DNA of 64,000 nt from positions 68,031 through 132,030 of the forward strand of contig DATKUK010000063.1 in NCBI GenBank assembly GCA_035530655.1. The letters run 5' to 3'. This document shows positions 36,377 through 45,162 of the stretch, in pieces. Under the pieces are notes generated by a model. That model was not told the DNA's origin and searched no databases. It was given only the letters and a program-made list of their open reading frames with translations. How positions within the stretch are numbered: the first letter of the stretch is position 1; the number at the start of each line of letters is the position of its first letter. Both the position numbers and the translations under genes were made by a program. The stretch comes from DATKUK01 sp035530655. Its GTDB lineage: Bacteria; Planctomycetota; Phycisphaerae; UBA1845; DATKUK01.

Positions 36377-37891
36377 ATGGCCAAGGCTAGCAGCAGTCGT
36401 TCAAAGACGACCAGGAGAAAGACGACTACCAAGTCGGCTGCGAACAAGCCTGCCAGGTCGAGAACGAGGACCGACGAGAGCGGCACCCCCCCGTCCGAAG
36501 GCGCGGAAAAGGCTTCGCAGCAGACGGCTGTCGCCGTCGAGAACGGCGAGCCGTCCGCGGCGACCGCGCCGCAGGAGGACGTGCAGGCCCGAGTCGACCG
36601 CGAGACCCACGAGAAGTACGAGAAGGTCAAGCGGGGCGAGTTGCAGTTGACCGTCTTGCAGCGGATGACGGTTCCTGAGTTGCACGACTTGGCCAAGGAC
36701 GAAGGCCTCAGCGACTACATGTCGCTGAAGAAGCAGGATCTGATTTTCAAGATCCTCAAAGAGCGGATTCAGCGGAACGGGCTGATGTACGGGGAAGGGG
36801 TGCTGGAGATCCTTCCCGACGGGTTCGGGTTCCTTCGATCGCCGGAATACAACTACTTGGCGGGTCCGGATGACATCTACGTCAGTCCGTCGCAGATCCG
36901 TCGATTCGGTCTGCGGACCGGTCATGTCGTAGCCGGGCAGATACGCCCGCCGAAGGAGTCGGAGCGTTACTTCGCACTGCTGCGCGTCGAGGCGATCAAT
37001 TACGAAGAGCCGAACAAGGTCATCGACAGGACCAACTTCGAAGACCTCACCCCCCTGCACCCGGACGGGCGTTTTCTGCTGGAGACCTCGCCCGATGAGA
37101 CCAACATGCGGATCGTTGATCTGGTCACGCCGATCGGCAAGGGCCAGCGCATGTTGATCGTAGCGCCGCCACGTACGGGCAAGACCGTACTGCTGAAGAA
37201 GATGGCCAACGCGATCTCGGCCAACCATTCGGAGGCCTTCGTGATCATCCTGTTGATCAACGAGCGCCCGGAAGAGGTGACCGAGTTGGAGCGCGAGACG
37301 TCGGCGGAGGTGATCAGTGCCACGTTCGATGAGCCGGCCAGTCGGCACGTGCAGGTGGCCGAGATGGTCATCGAGAAGGCCCGGCGGATGGTGGAGTACG
37401 GGCGCGACGTGGTGATTCTGCTCGACTCGATTACGCGTCTGGCGCGGGCCTACAACACCGAGGTGCCGCACTCGGGCAAGATTCTGACCGGCGGCGTGGA
37501 CTCCAACGCACTGGAGAAGCCCAAGAAGTTCTTCGGCTCGGCCCGTAACATCGAAGAGGGCGGCTCGCTGACGATCATCGGGACGGCCCTGGTCGATACC
37601 GGCAGCAAGATGGACGAGGTGATCTTCGAGGAGTTCAAGGGTACGGGCAACAGCGAGTTGCACCTCGATCGCCGACTGGTGGACAAGCGGGTCTGGCCGG
37701 CCATCGACATCGCCGCCTCGGGCACGCGGAAGGAAGAGCTGCTGCTGCACCCGGACGAGCTGGAGAAGGTGTACATGCTGCGCCGTGTCCTGAGCGACAT
37801 GAACCCGGTGGAGTCGGTCGAGTTGCTGCGCAACCGCCTGGCCAAGGTCAAGACCAACGCCGAGTTCCTGATGACGCTTAACCTGGCGTGA
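36377..37891 (+). CDS. rho: transcription termination factor Rho
   Basis: 504 residues. Rho terminates transcription as an RNA-dependent helicase hexamer. The first ~85 residues are a basic, Ser/Thr/Lys-rich extension absent from E. coli Rho. Next come the Rho N domain (LQRMTVPELHDLAKDEG), the RNA-binding cold-shock-like domain (GVLEILPDGFGFLRSPEYNY) and the ATPase with Walker A VAPPRTGKTVLLKK, Walker B DVVILLDSITRLARAYN and Q loop. AGGAGG lies 8 bases before the ATG. Confidence 0.97.
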   Translation: MAKASSSRSKTTRRKTTTKSAANKPARSRTRTDESGTPPSEGAEKASQQTAVAVENGEPSAATAPQEDVQARVDRETHEKYEKVKRGELQLTVLQRMTVPELHDLAKDEGLSDYMSLKKQDLIFKILKERIQRNGLMYGEGVLEILPDGFGFLRSPEYNYLAGPDDIYVSPSQIRRFGLRTGHVVAGQIRPPKESERYFALLRVEAINYEEPNKVIDRTNFEDLTPLHPDGRFLLETSPDETNMRIVDLVTPIGKGQRMLIVAPPRTGKTVLLKKMANAISANHSEAFVIILLINERPEEVTELERETSAEVISATFDEPASRHVQVAEMVIEKARRMVEYGRDVVILLDSITRLARAYNTEVPHSGKILTGGVDSNALEKPKKFFGSARNIEEGGSLTIIGTALVDTGSKMDEVIFEEFKGTGNSELHLDRRLVDKRVWPAIDIAASGTRKEELLLHPDELEKVYMLRRVLSDMNPVESVELLRNRLAKVKTNAEFLMTLNLA

Positions 37892-38120
37892 GACAGGCAC
37901 GACGATAGGCGTCTCTGTGTGATAAGCGATTACGCGGGCAGGCTTTGTGTCGGCCCGCGTTCTGCTTCCTGTGCCTGCTGTGCGTCTTTTTGGGGGCGGC
38001 TGCTTGCCCGGACGGTCATCCCGGTAGAGAATACATGGCGACTGGGGGATGCCGGCCTCGGTGCGGGCTGTGCAACGGGGGCTACTGTATCCGGTATAAA
38101 GGGGCAGCGGAGGCAGAGCC

Positions 38121-38897
38121 ATGGCTGTGGCGATGACCATTGCCGGTTCCGACCCTTCGGGTGGGGCGGGTATCCAGGCCGATCTGAAGACCTTCCACCA
38201 GCACGGCGTCTACGGCATGAGTGTGCTGACGCTGCTGACCGTGCAGAACACGCGCGGTGTGTCCGCCGTCGAGGTGCTCGAGCCGGACTTCGTGGCCGCC
38301 CAGCTTGAGGCCGTACTTACGGACATCCCGCCCGCCGCAGCCAAGACCGGCGCTTTGGGCAACGCGGCGGTGATTGAGCGCCTGGCGGAGTATGCGGCGC
38401 GTTTCTCGTTTCCGCTGGTTGTCGACCCGGTGATGATCAGCAAACACGGCGCCAGACTGCTGACGGCTGATGCATGCGAAGTGCTGCGGCGCAAGCTGCT
38501 GCGGCATGCCTTCCTGGTCACACCGAATCTGGACGAGGCGGCGAGTCTGGCGGCGATGGAGGTGGTGGATCCGGATTCGATGGCCGAGGCGGCGGCGGCT
38601 ATCGCCCGCATGGGGCCTCGCAACGTGCTGGTCAAGGGCGGGCACCTGCACGAGCAAGCTATGGATGTGCTGTGGTCTGCCGGTCACATCGAGCAGCTAC
38701 CCGGTGAGCGGATCGACAGCAAGAACACGCACGGCACGGGCTGTGCGTACTCGGCTGCGATCACCGCAAGGCTGGCCCTCGGTCAGGACATTCGCCAAGC
38801 CGTACGCGGGGCAAAGCAATTCATCACCCGCGCCATCCGCACCAGTCCGGGTCTGGGCAGCGGGTTCGGGCCGACCAATCTGCACGCCGACGTTTGA
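38121..38897 (+). CDS. thiD: hydroxymethylpyrimidine (phosphate) kinase
   Basis: 258 residues of the ribokinase-like fold. Phosphorylates HMP and HMP-P for thiamine synthesis. Motifs: TIAGSDPSGGAGIQADLKTF at the N-terminus, VVDPVMISKHG, and the anion-hole DSKNTHGTGCAYSAAI with the catalytic Asp replaced in the typical spot by Gly-Thr-Gly-Cys. No TPP riboswitch was found upstream. It lies 229 bases after rho. Expression is therefore likely independent of a thiamine riboswitch at this position. Confidence 0.93.
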   Translation: MAVAMTIAGSDPSGGAGIQADLKTFHQHGVYGMSVLTLLTVQNTRGVSAVEVLEPDFVAAQLEAVLTDIPPAAAKTGALGNAAVIERLAEYAARFSFPLVVDPVMISKHGARLLTADACEVLRRKLLRHAFLVTPNLDEAASLAAMEVVDPDSMAEAAAAIARMGPRNVLVKGGHLHEQAMDVLWSAGHIEQLPGERIDSKNTHGTGCAYSAAITARLALGQDIRQAVRGAKQFITRAIRTSPGLGSGFGPTNLHADV

Positions 38898-38948
38898 GCG
38901 AAGCGCAGAGTAAGACGCCCGGTGGCATCGTCGGGCAGGCGTTTCCTG

Positions 38949-39947
38949 TTACGGCTGGGTTCGCGGGGGCAGCCGCAGCACGGCGGTGACGGGGAAGTGG
39001 TCGGAGGGGTATTGGCCGCCGCGGTTATCGTGAAGGATGTCGGCGTCCCGTACCGTCACGTCCGGGGTGACGAAGATGTAGTCCACCTTCGGGCCGTTGC
39101 GTCGCCCGGCAAAGTCGTGGTATGTGCCGACCTGGTCGGCGTCGCGGTGGACAGTCCGAAACGCGTCCACCACGCGCGGTGACGGCGCGGCAGCGGTGGC
39201 TGTCTGAGTCCGTGGCGGTAGCGGACGTCCGGTGAGCAGCAAAACGACGGAATTGTCTTCGACGGCATTGAAATCGCCCGTCAGAACCACCGGATCCGAG
39301 TGCGTTCGGCTGGCGACGCGCTCAGCCAAGAGCCGGACGCTTCGCTCCCTGGCGGGCTGATGCCCCGAGGAGAAGTGCACATTGAACAGGTAGAACGCCT
39401 GATCGCCGTTGCGGTCGTGCAGGTGTGCCCAGGTGCAGGTTCGCGGAAACTTATTGCCCCAGTGCATCGAGCCGGGCACCTCGGGCGTTTCGGAGAACCA
39501 GAACGTTCCTTGCTCGCCCACGCTGAAACGGTCCAGCCGATACAGAATCGCGCAGTACTCGCCGAGCTTCTCGCCGAACCGTCCTACACCTACCTCGCCG
39601 TAGTGCGGCAGCGCGGCGTGGATATCGTCCAGTTGGGCGCGGTTGGCCTCCTGCAAGCCGATCAGGTCCGGCTCATGTCGCCTGATTACGTCGAAGACGA
39701 TGTCGCGGCGATTCCGCCAGTAGTTGCGGGTGTCGTGCAGCGAGTGCATCCGTGGCTTGAACCACCGGCCGTAGACGTGCGTAAGAAGCTCATCGACTCC
39801 GTCGCCCCCGAGCCGGACATTGAAGGACATGACACGGATGTCGCCGTCGCAGCGTGCCGGCTGTGAAGAGGTTTGGGCGCGGACTACGACCGCGCCGGCC
39901 GTCAGGACGGTGCACAGCACGGCGGCGACGGATCGACTCGTGCACAT
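38949..39947 (-). CDS. exported EEP-family hydrolase
   Basis: 332 residues with a signal peptide (VAAVLCTVLTAGAVVVRAQ). Catalytic motifs of the DNase I-like fold are intact: VMSFNVR, LIGLQEANRAQ (Glu), FNVHFSSG, VVLTGDFNAVE and PSDHFPVTAVL. It is not closely similar to the cytoplasmic relative at 26346. Exported members often hydrolyse nucleic acids or phosphoesters outside the cell. It ends convergent with thiD. Confidence 0.85.
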   Translation of the reverse strand: MCTSRSVAAVLCTVLTAGAVVVRAQTSSQPARCDGDIRVMSFNVRLGGDGVDELLTHVYGRWFKPRMHSLHDTRNYWRNRRDIVFDVIRRHEPDLIGLQEANRAQLDDIHAALPHYGEVGVGRFGEKLGEYCAILYRLDRFSVGEQGTFWFSETPEVPGSMHWGNKFPRTCTWAHLHDRNGDQAFYLFNVHFSSGHQPARERSVRLLAERVASRTHSDPVVLTGDFNAVEDNSVVLLLTGRPLPPRTQTATAAAPSPRVVDAFRTVHRDADQVGTYHDFAGRRNGPKVDYIFVTPDVTVRDADILHDNRGGQYPSDHFPVTAVLRLPPRTQP

Positions 39948-39969
39948 CTCGGTGCTTCCGATGCGGACT

Positions 39970-41349
39970 TCAGAATCCGGGCAGAAACTCTCGCTCGGCC
40001 TCGAACAACTCGCCGACCATCTGCTTGATCTCGGCGGGGCAGCACACCGCAGCCGTCAGCGGGTCGAGCATCAGCGCGTGGACAGCCGCCTCGCGCGACT
40101 TCTCGATGCAGGCCGTCGCCGCCAGGTCGTACATCCGCATGTTCCAGTCGCATACGGCTGCGCACTGAGATGGAAGCGGGCCGAAGTGCGTCGGATGCAC
40201 CCCGTTGCGGTCGACCATGCACGCTACCTCGACCACGCCGCCCTGCGGCAGATTCTCGATCAGCCCGGTGTTGGGCATCGTGCCGTAGATGGTGATCGGA
40301 TCGTGCGTTTCCATGGCCTGGACGATGTAGCTGGCGTATTCCCAGGAGCGGTCCAGCGAAACCTCCTCCTCGCCGGCAAGGATTTTGCGGTTCATGGCGT
40401 CGTGGTTGGCCCGCCACTTCGGCCAGCCGTCGGCGTAGAAGCTGCTGGCCCCGCGGTATCCCTCGCGGCAGTACTTCTTGATCAACTCCGGGCGCTTGCG
40501 GTAGTAGGGCAGGTACTCGCTGAGATGTCCGCTCGACTCGGTGATGAAGTATCCGAAGTGCTGCATCATGTCGAAGCGAACGACGTCCTGCTCGTACAGT
40601 TCCGGGTCGTTTTGGATCTTCCGACACAGTACGGGATAGAGGTCTTCGCCGTTGTGCCTCAGCTCGGTGAACCAGGCCAGGTGGTTGATACCGCCGCACT
40701 TCCACCGCATTTCAGCGTATGGCACGTCGGCGTAGCGGGCGAGGCCGTGACTGGTGCCCTGCACGCTGTGGCAGAGCCCGACGAGGTTGGCGCCGCTGGT
40801 GCGTGCCGAGGCCAGGCACATGATGCTCATCGGGTTGGTGTAGTTGAGAATCCAGGTGTCGGGACAGAGTTCTTCGATGTCCTTGAGCACATCGAGGAAC
40901 ACCGGCACCGTTCGCAGGGCCTTGAACAGGCCGCCGGGCCCGATCGTGTCGCCGATGCACTGCTCGACGCCGTACTTGGCGGGGATGTCGTTGTCGTGCC
41001 GGACGCACTGCAAGCCGCTTACCTCGATGCAGTTGATGATGTAGTCGGCGTCGGCCAGCACCTTGCGTCGATCGGGTGACGCGCTGACCGTCCAGCGCTT
41101 GCCCATTTTCCCGACGATCATCTCGGCGATCTGGTGCTGCAACTCCAGACGTTCCTCGTCGATGTCCACCAAGGCCATCTCGCCGATGTCGGCGCCGGGG
41201 ATGCTCATCACGTCGGCGAAGAGACGGCGGAAAAAGGCGCTGCCCGCGCCGAGGAAGACGACCTTGATGGGTCGCTGTACCGCCGGCAGGATGCCCAGGT
41301 TGTCGGCCTTCTGCATGTGGGCCTCGTGCCCTTCCACTTTTTTCGACAT
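39970..41349 (-). CDS. glycoside hydrolase family 4 enzyme
   Basis: 459 residues. GH4 enzymes cleave alpha- or 6-phospho-glycosides using NAD+ and a divalent metal. The N-terminal Rossmann fold VVFLGAGSAFFRR binds NAD; metal and substrate motifs NYTNPMSIM, CHSVQGTSHGLA (metal Cys/His) and GINHLAWF are present. No signal peptide. Family members are alpha-glucosidases or alpha-galactosidases; I cannot choose. The gene precedes the EEP gene by 22 bases and could share its transcript. Confidence 0.9.
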   Translation of the reverse strand: MSKKVEGHEAHMQKADNLGILPAVQRPIKVVFLGAGSAFFRRLFADVMSIPGADIGEMALVDIDEERLELQHQIAEMIVGKMGKRWTVSASPDRRKVLADADYIINCIEVSGLQCVRHDNDIPAKYGVEQCIGDTIGPGGLFKALRTVPVFLDVLKDIEELCPDTWILNYTNPMSIMCLASARTSGANLVGLCHSVQGTSHGLARYADVPYAEMRWKCGGINHLAWFTELRHNGEDLYPVLCRKIQNDPELYEQDVVRFDMMQHFGYFITESSGHLSEYLPYYRKRPELIKKYCREGYRGASSFYADGWPKWRANHDAMNRKILAGEEEVSLDRSWEYASYIVQAMETHDPITIYGTMPNTGLIENLPQGGVVEVACMVDRNGVHPTHFGPLPSQCAAVCDWNMRMYDLAATACIEKSREAAVHALMLDPLTAAVCCPAEIKQMVGELFEAEREFLPGF

Positions 41350-41885
41350 TACAAATACCTTTCCTTTGTCCTACGCCGGCTGCTCGGGCCGACCGTGGCC
41401 GGGCATCTTACAATCGCCGACGGCCGAGTGCAAAAAAGGGGCTGCCTTCGGTCAGGCCACAACGGGGCCAGAAGCGAACCGCGCCGGATTTCGCAGATGA
41501 GTCGCCGGTTCGGGGCGATCCTCGACTTGGATGTACGTACGTATGAAGATGTGGCGGCTGCAATCCTGAGTGATGTGTTTGATGGGTGAGCGCAGGATCA
41601 AGGCTTGCCGATGCGCATTGCCCCTGGTCTTCGGCTGGAGTTCTGCGAGGTACGCGTACGAGTTGGCGAGGCATGCATCAGATGTCTGGCTGGTAGGAAC
41701 CCCAGTCTGGTGCGGGCAACAGCTTGTAGCCAGTCCAGCCTGAAATTGGCCGGCTGGTTGCTGTCCGGGTGCCGCACCCGCTCAGCCTTGCATCTTCCGG
41801 GCGGATCAGGATTTTGTGTCGCAAAGGGCCGTCGGCGCGCACTATAGGGTGAGGATTCGAATCCCTCATCGTTGGAGACAGGTCC
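41350..41885. other. 536-base stretch without a recognised gene; upstream of an ECF gene
   Basis: It separates divergent genes. Apart from the palindrome at 41853 near its right end, I see no gene, tRNA or known RNA motif. Short frames here have no start sites or domains. Confidence 0.4.
41853..41864 (+). promoter_or_regulatory. perfect palindrome ahead of ECF sigma gene
   Basis: GGATTCGAATCC is perfectly self-complementary and lies 21 bases upstream of the ECF sigma ATG; flanking bases add partial symmetry. It could be an operator or an RNA hairpin near the ribosome binding site GGAGACAGG. No regulator is identified. Confidence 0.35.
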
Positions 41886-42431
41886 ATGTGCCGAACTGAT
41901 CGAGAATACGTCGAATGCTGCCTGGACGGGCACCCGGACACGTTCCGCCAACTGGTCGTACGGTATCAGGGCGTGCTGCTGTCGTACCTGACCGGGCGGC
42001 TGGGCGACCGGGACCGAGCCGAGGAAGCGGCCCAGGAGACGTTGGTGCGGGCCTATTTCGGCCTGTCGAAGCTGAAGCAGGCGGAAACGTTCTGCTCGTG
42101 GCTGCTGGGGATTGCCACCCGGGTAGCAGGGCAGCAGCAGCGGGTAGACCATCGACGGCGAGAGGTCGCCCGGGCCTGGGCCGAACGCGGACCGGACCCG
42201 GAACTGTCGCAGGACTACGGCCTGGAACGGGCGGTAGCGGGCCTCCCCGAGCCGTACCGGCAGGTGACGCTGCTGCGGTATTACGGCGGGCTGTCGTGTG
42301 CCCAGGTGGCCGAGGAGTTGGAGGTGCCCCTGGGTACGGTGACCAAACAACTCTCGCGGGCCTACGGCCTGCTGCGAGAGACGCTGCGTCAGGGCCAGGA
42401 CGCCGACGAAGATCGTGAGGTGCTTCGATGA
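41886..42431 (+). CDS. ECF-family RNA polymerase sigma factor
   Basis: 181 residues. Region 2: DTFRQLVVRYQGVLLSYL and AEEAAQETLVRAYFGL, with FCSWLLGIATRVA as the -10 recognition helix. Region 4: LPEPYRQVTLLRYYGGLSCAQVAEEL and GTVTKQLSRAYGLL. The stop overlaps the start of the following anti-sigma gene (ATGA), implying coupled translation, as is usual for ECF/anti-sigma pairs. It differs clearly from the ECF at 17027. Confidence 0.9.
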   Translation: MCRTDREYVECCLDGHPDTFRQLVVRYQGVLLSYLTGRLGDRDRAEEAAQETLVRAYFGLSKLKQAETFCSWLLGIATRVAGQQQRVDHRRREVARAWAERGPDPELSQDYGLERAVAGLPEPYRQVTLLRYYGGLSCAQVAEELEVPLGTVTKQLSRAYGLLRETLRQGQDADEDREVLR

Positions 42432-43756
42432 ACTGCGCCGAATGCCGAGAGGAACTGGTTGCCTACGTCGAAGGGCTGTCGGGCCCCCAGAGCCGGCAGG
42501 ATGTCGCGCGGCATCTGGAAGAGTGTGCGGCCTGCCGCGACGAGCTGGCCGAGCTGACCGAGCTGCGCGACCGTCTGGTCGAGGACGGACAGGCTGTGGG
42601 GCATCGGTCTCTCGAAACCCCGGTGATGGACAGGATCGTTCGGGAGGGAACCTTTAAGCTAAGGACATTTCAGATGAGAAAGAGATATGGAAGAGCGGGT
42701 ATTGGTCTCGTCGCGGCCGTGGCGGCTGTGACGGCGCTGGTGGTCGTGTGGCCGGGACCCGGCAACGGTGTGGCGACGGCGGCCGAGGTGCTGGCCCGAG
42801 GCATCGACGCCATTGCCCATCTGCAGTCGGTCTACATCCAGGCGCGGATGCGGACCATCGCCCAGGACAACTTCGAACTGATCGGGCTGGACTACGATTT
42901 CGTAGACCACCAGATCTGGAAGCAGTTCGGCGACCTGCCCCGCTGGCGGATCGAGAAGCCGGGACGTGTGGTGGTCATGGACGGCGAATCGGCTCTGCTG
43001 TGGATCAAGTCGGCCAACAAGGCCTTCAAGGCAGGCCCGAACTCGGGGGTCGTTGAGTGGTTGCGGCCGCTGCTCGATCCGCACAATGTGCTCGAGAGCG
43101 AGCAGCGCCTGGCCCAGGAGCGGGGATCGGAGTTGAGCCTTTCCCGCGAGAAGGGCTCGGACGGCAGGGGCGAACTGGTGCTGACCGTCGAAGCCAAAGC
43201 CCGGGGCGACTTCACCAATGACTGGCTGAAAAACAAGTCGATCTCGGCTTCGGACAACCGCCGGGTCTATCGGTTCGACGCCGACACGCATCTTCTGAAG
43301 GCGTTGCAGGTGTACGTGCACGCCGAGACGGGAGACGTGCTGGTGTTCGAGATCACGCAGATCGACTACGACGCCGACATCGATCCGTCGCTGTTCTCGC
43401 TGACGCTGCCGGAGGACGTGGTGTGGTTCCAACGGCCCGACGTGCTGCCGGACAACGAGACGTACGCCGGCATGGAGCCCGACGAAGCGGTCCGCGCGTT
43501 CTTCCAGGCCTGCGCCGATGAAGACTGGGATGAGGTATTGAAGTACTGGCCGATGACCGCGCTCAGTCAGGAATTCAAGGAGGGCCTTGGTGGGCTGGAG
43601 ATCGTCAGCCTCGGCAAGCCGTTCCAGTCGGGCCGGTATCCAGGCTGGTTTGTCCCGTACGAGATCAAGCTGAAATCCGGCAACGTCAGGAAGTGGAACC
43701 TGGCGATCCGCAATGACAATCCGGCGAAACGCTGGCAGGCGGATGGGGGCCTCTAA
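42428..43756 (+). CDS. membrane anti-sigma factor with zinc-finger head and LolA-like outer domain
   Basis: 442 residues. The N-terminal zf-HC2/ZAS domain is intact: NCAECREEL and HLEECAACRDEL supply His and Cys ligands. One membrane helix follows (IGLVAAVAAVTALVVVWP, residues ~95-112). The exported part contains a beta-rich LolA/RsgB-like region (KPGRVVVMDGESALLWIKSANKAF, in outline) and a C-terminal domain. It should inhibit the ECF sigma factor encoded upstream until an outer signal releases it. Confidence 0.85.
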   Translation: MNCAECREELVAYVEGLSGPQSRQDVARHLEECAACRDELAELTELRDRLVEDGQAVGHRSLETPVMDRIVREGTFKLRTFQMRKRYGRAGIGLVAAVAAVTALVVVWPGPGNGVATAAEVLARGIDAIAHLQSVYIQARMRTIAQDNFELIGLDYDFVDHQIWKQFGDLPRWRIEKPGRVVVMDGESALLWIKSANKAFKAGPNSGVVEWLRPLLDPHNVLESEQRLAQERGSELSLSREKGSDGRGELVLTVEAKARGDFTNDWLKNKSISASDNRRVYRFDADTHLLKALQVYVHAETGDVLVFEITQIDYDADIDPSLFSLTLPEDVVWFQRPDVLPDNETYAGMEPDEAVRAFFQACADEDWDEVLKYWPMTALSQEFKEGLGGLEIVSLGKPFQSGRYPGWFVPYEIKLKSGNVRKWNLAIRNDNPAKRWQADGGL

Positions 43757-43812
43757 GGCGGCCAGCAGTTTTCGTGCAGCGGACGCGGCGAGAGACTTCG
43801 TCGCGTCCGCTC

Positions 43813-44721
43813 TTATTGTGCTCGATCGGCGGCTCGGTCGTACTGGAACGCCGGGGCGGATCGAAGGCATGCCTTCTGCAATTGCTCGTCGACCAGATCG
43901 CGGTAGGCCCCCGGCCGGCGGGCACGCAGAGTTGGCTCGTCGCCCGGGAAGCACTGTCGCTGAAGCGCCGGGTCGAGCGACACCGTCAGATGTTGACGCC
44001 GACCCACGCGCCCCCGCGACTCGCCGATCATTCGGCCAAGCGGGTCGATCGCGCAGCAGATGCCGCTGTAGCCCCACTCGGGTGGACGGCCGGGTACGTG
44101 GGGCTGGGCGTGGCTGACCGACAGCACGAACAGCCGGTTGTCTTGCGCTCGCGCTCGCAGGGCGACCAATCGCTCCAGCCGCCATGCCGCTCGGCTGAGC
44201 GGCAGCGAGGTAAACGGCGCCAAGAGCAACTCAGCCCCACGCAGGGCCAGGATGCGGGCGCACTCCGGCAGCATGTTGTCACGGCAGATGGAGATGCCGA
44301 CGCGAACGAACCCCAGATCGAAGACGGGAAAGAGCTGCCGATCGCGACTGGATTGGCGACCTTCGTGAACCTTGCGGTACGCACCGAGCATGCCTTTCGG
44401 CCCAACCAGCGCCTGGGTGACGTACACGTTGCCCCGGTTGCGCTCGTAGAGACCAACGGCCAGGACCAGCTTCGTCCGCCGTGCGATGCGTCCGAGTTCG
44501 CGCATGGGCGGGCTGCCCAGCTCGAGCGCTACGTCTTCTACGCACGGTGTTTTGGCCGACGTGGGCCAGTCGGCCCCGGTCAGGCAGCACTCGGGCAACA
44601 GCAACAGGCGGGCCTGCTCGGCGGCGGCGCGTTCGGCTGCGTTGCGGATCTTCGCCAGGTTCGCATCGATCTGGGCCCATCGGGCCGACGTCGACGCAAC
44701 TGAGACCTTAATGGCTTTCAT
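43813..44721 (-). CDS. carbon-nitrogen hydrolase (nitrilase family)
   Basis: 302 residues. The Glu-Lys-Cys triad is visible: Glu in LLLLPECCLTG, Lys in AYRKVHEG, and Cys in VGISICRDNMLPE. These enzymes hydrolyse amides or nitriles; the substrate is not evident. The ATG at 44721 has AAGGTG upstream. Gene ends converge with the anti-sigma gene across 56 bases. Confidence 0.88.
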   Translation of the reverse strand: MKAIKVSVASTSARWAQIDANLAKIRNAAERAAAEQARLLLLPECCLTGADWPTSAKTPCVEDVALELGSPPMRELGRIARRTKLVLAVGLYERNRGNVYVTQALVGPKGMLGAYRKVHEGRQSSRDRQLFPVFDLGFVRVGISICRDNMLPECARILALRGAELLLAPFTSLPLSRAAWRLERLVALRARAQDNRLFVLSVSHAQPHVPGRPPEWGYSGICCAIDPLGRMIGESRGRVGRRQHLTVSLDPALQRQCFPGDEPTLRARRPGAYRDLVDEQLQKACLRSAPAFQYDRAADRAQ

Positions 44722-45162
44722 ATCAGGCACCTTTGCCGAATCAGCGACTCGGCGTCTCTCTCGGCACAGGACCGAACTGCTCGACCCGCCGGCCCATCTT
44801 CAGGATGCGTTCGAAAGGGGCGGCCGGCTGGCGCGGACCACATCGTCGGGCGTACCCCCGCGCATGGCCGTCAACATCCGCTCTTTAGACGTCATGGTTG
44901 CTGCTATCCGCGCCCGGTGTTTCTTGCGCCGAAGCATTCGACGCCCGTTCGCTGCTGAGTCAAATGTCGTACGACACGATGTCTGTCAAGGCGCTCCGGC
45001 CGACGCCTGCGACCAGGGCGGTCACATCGGCAGGCACCCGAGCATTGACGTCGAGCATATCTGGCATTATTAGTGTCTGTAGATCGAAGGGGCAGATTCT
45101 GTAGTAGTCGTTGCAGTGCGGATGATCCCGGTCCTCGAAGCGGGCGGGATCAGGGGACTATC
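44722..45162. other. 441-base region upstream of the NACHT gene
   Basis: Divergent region between the nitrilase-family gene and the phosphoesterase-NACHT gene. It has no supported gene. A candidate promoter lies at 45045-45073. Confidence 0.4.
45045..45073 (+). promoter_or_regulatory. possible promoter of the NACHT gene
   Basis: TTGACG (45045-45050), a 17-base spacer, and TATTAG (45068-45073) resemble a sigma-70 promoter. It would give a leader of about 80 bases before the GTG start at 45163 and argues against the earlier in-frame start at 45073. Confidence 0.4.

Noticed and set aside
37892..38120. Possible TPP riboswitch ahead of thiD
   Set aside because: The conserved CUGAGA and ACCUGAU elements were looked for and are not there.
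37945..38136. A 63-codon frame with a hydrophobic Cys-rich start between rho and thiD
   Set aside because: It overlaps the thiD start, has an unconvincing GTG start and no further structure.
41845..41875. T-arm-like GGATTCGAATCC as part of a tRNA
   Set aside because: No acceptor, D or anticodon arm can be built around it.
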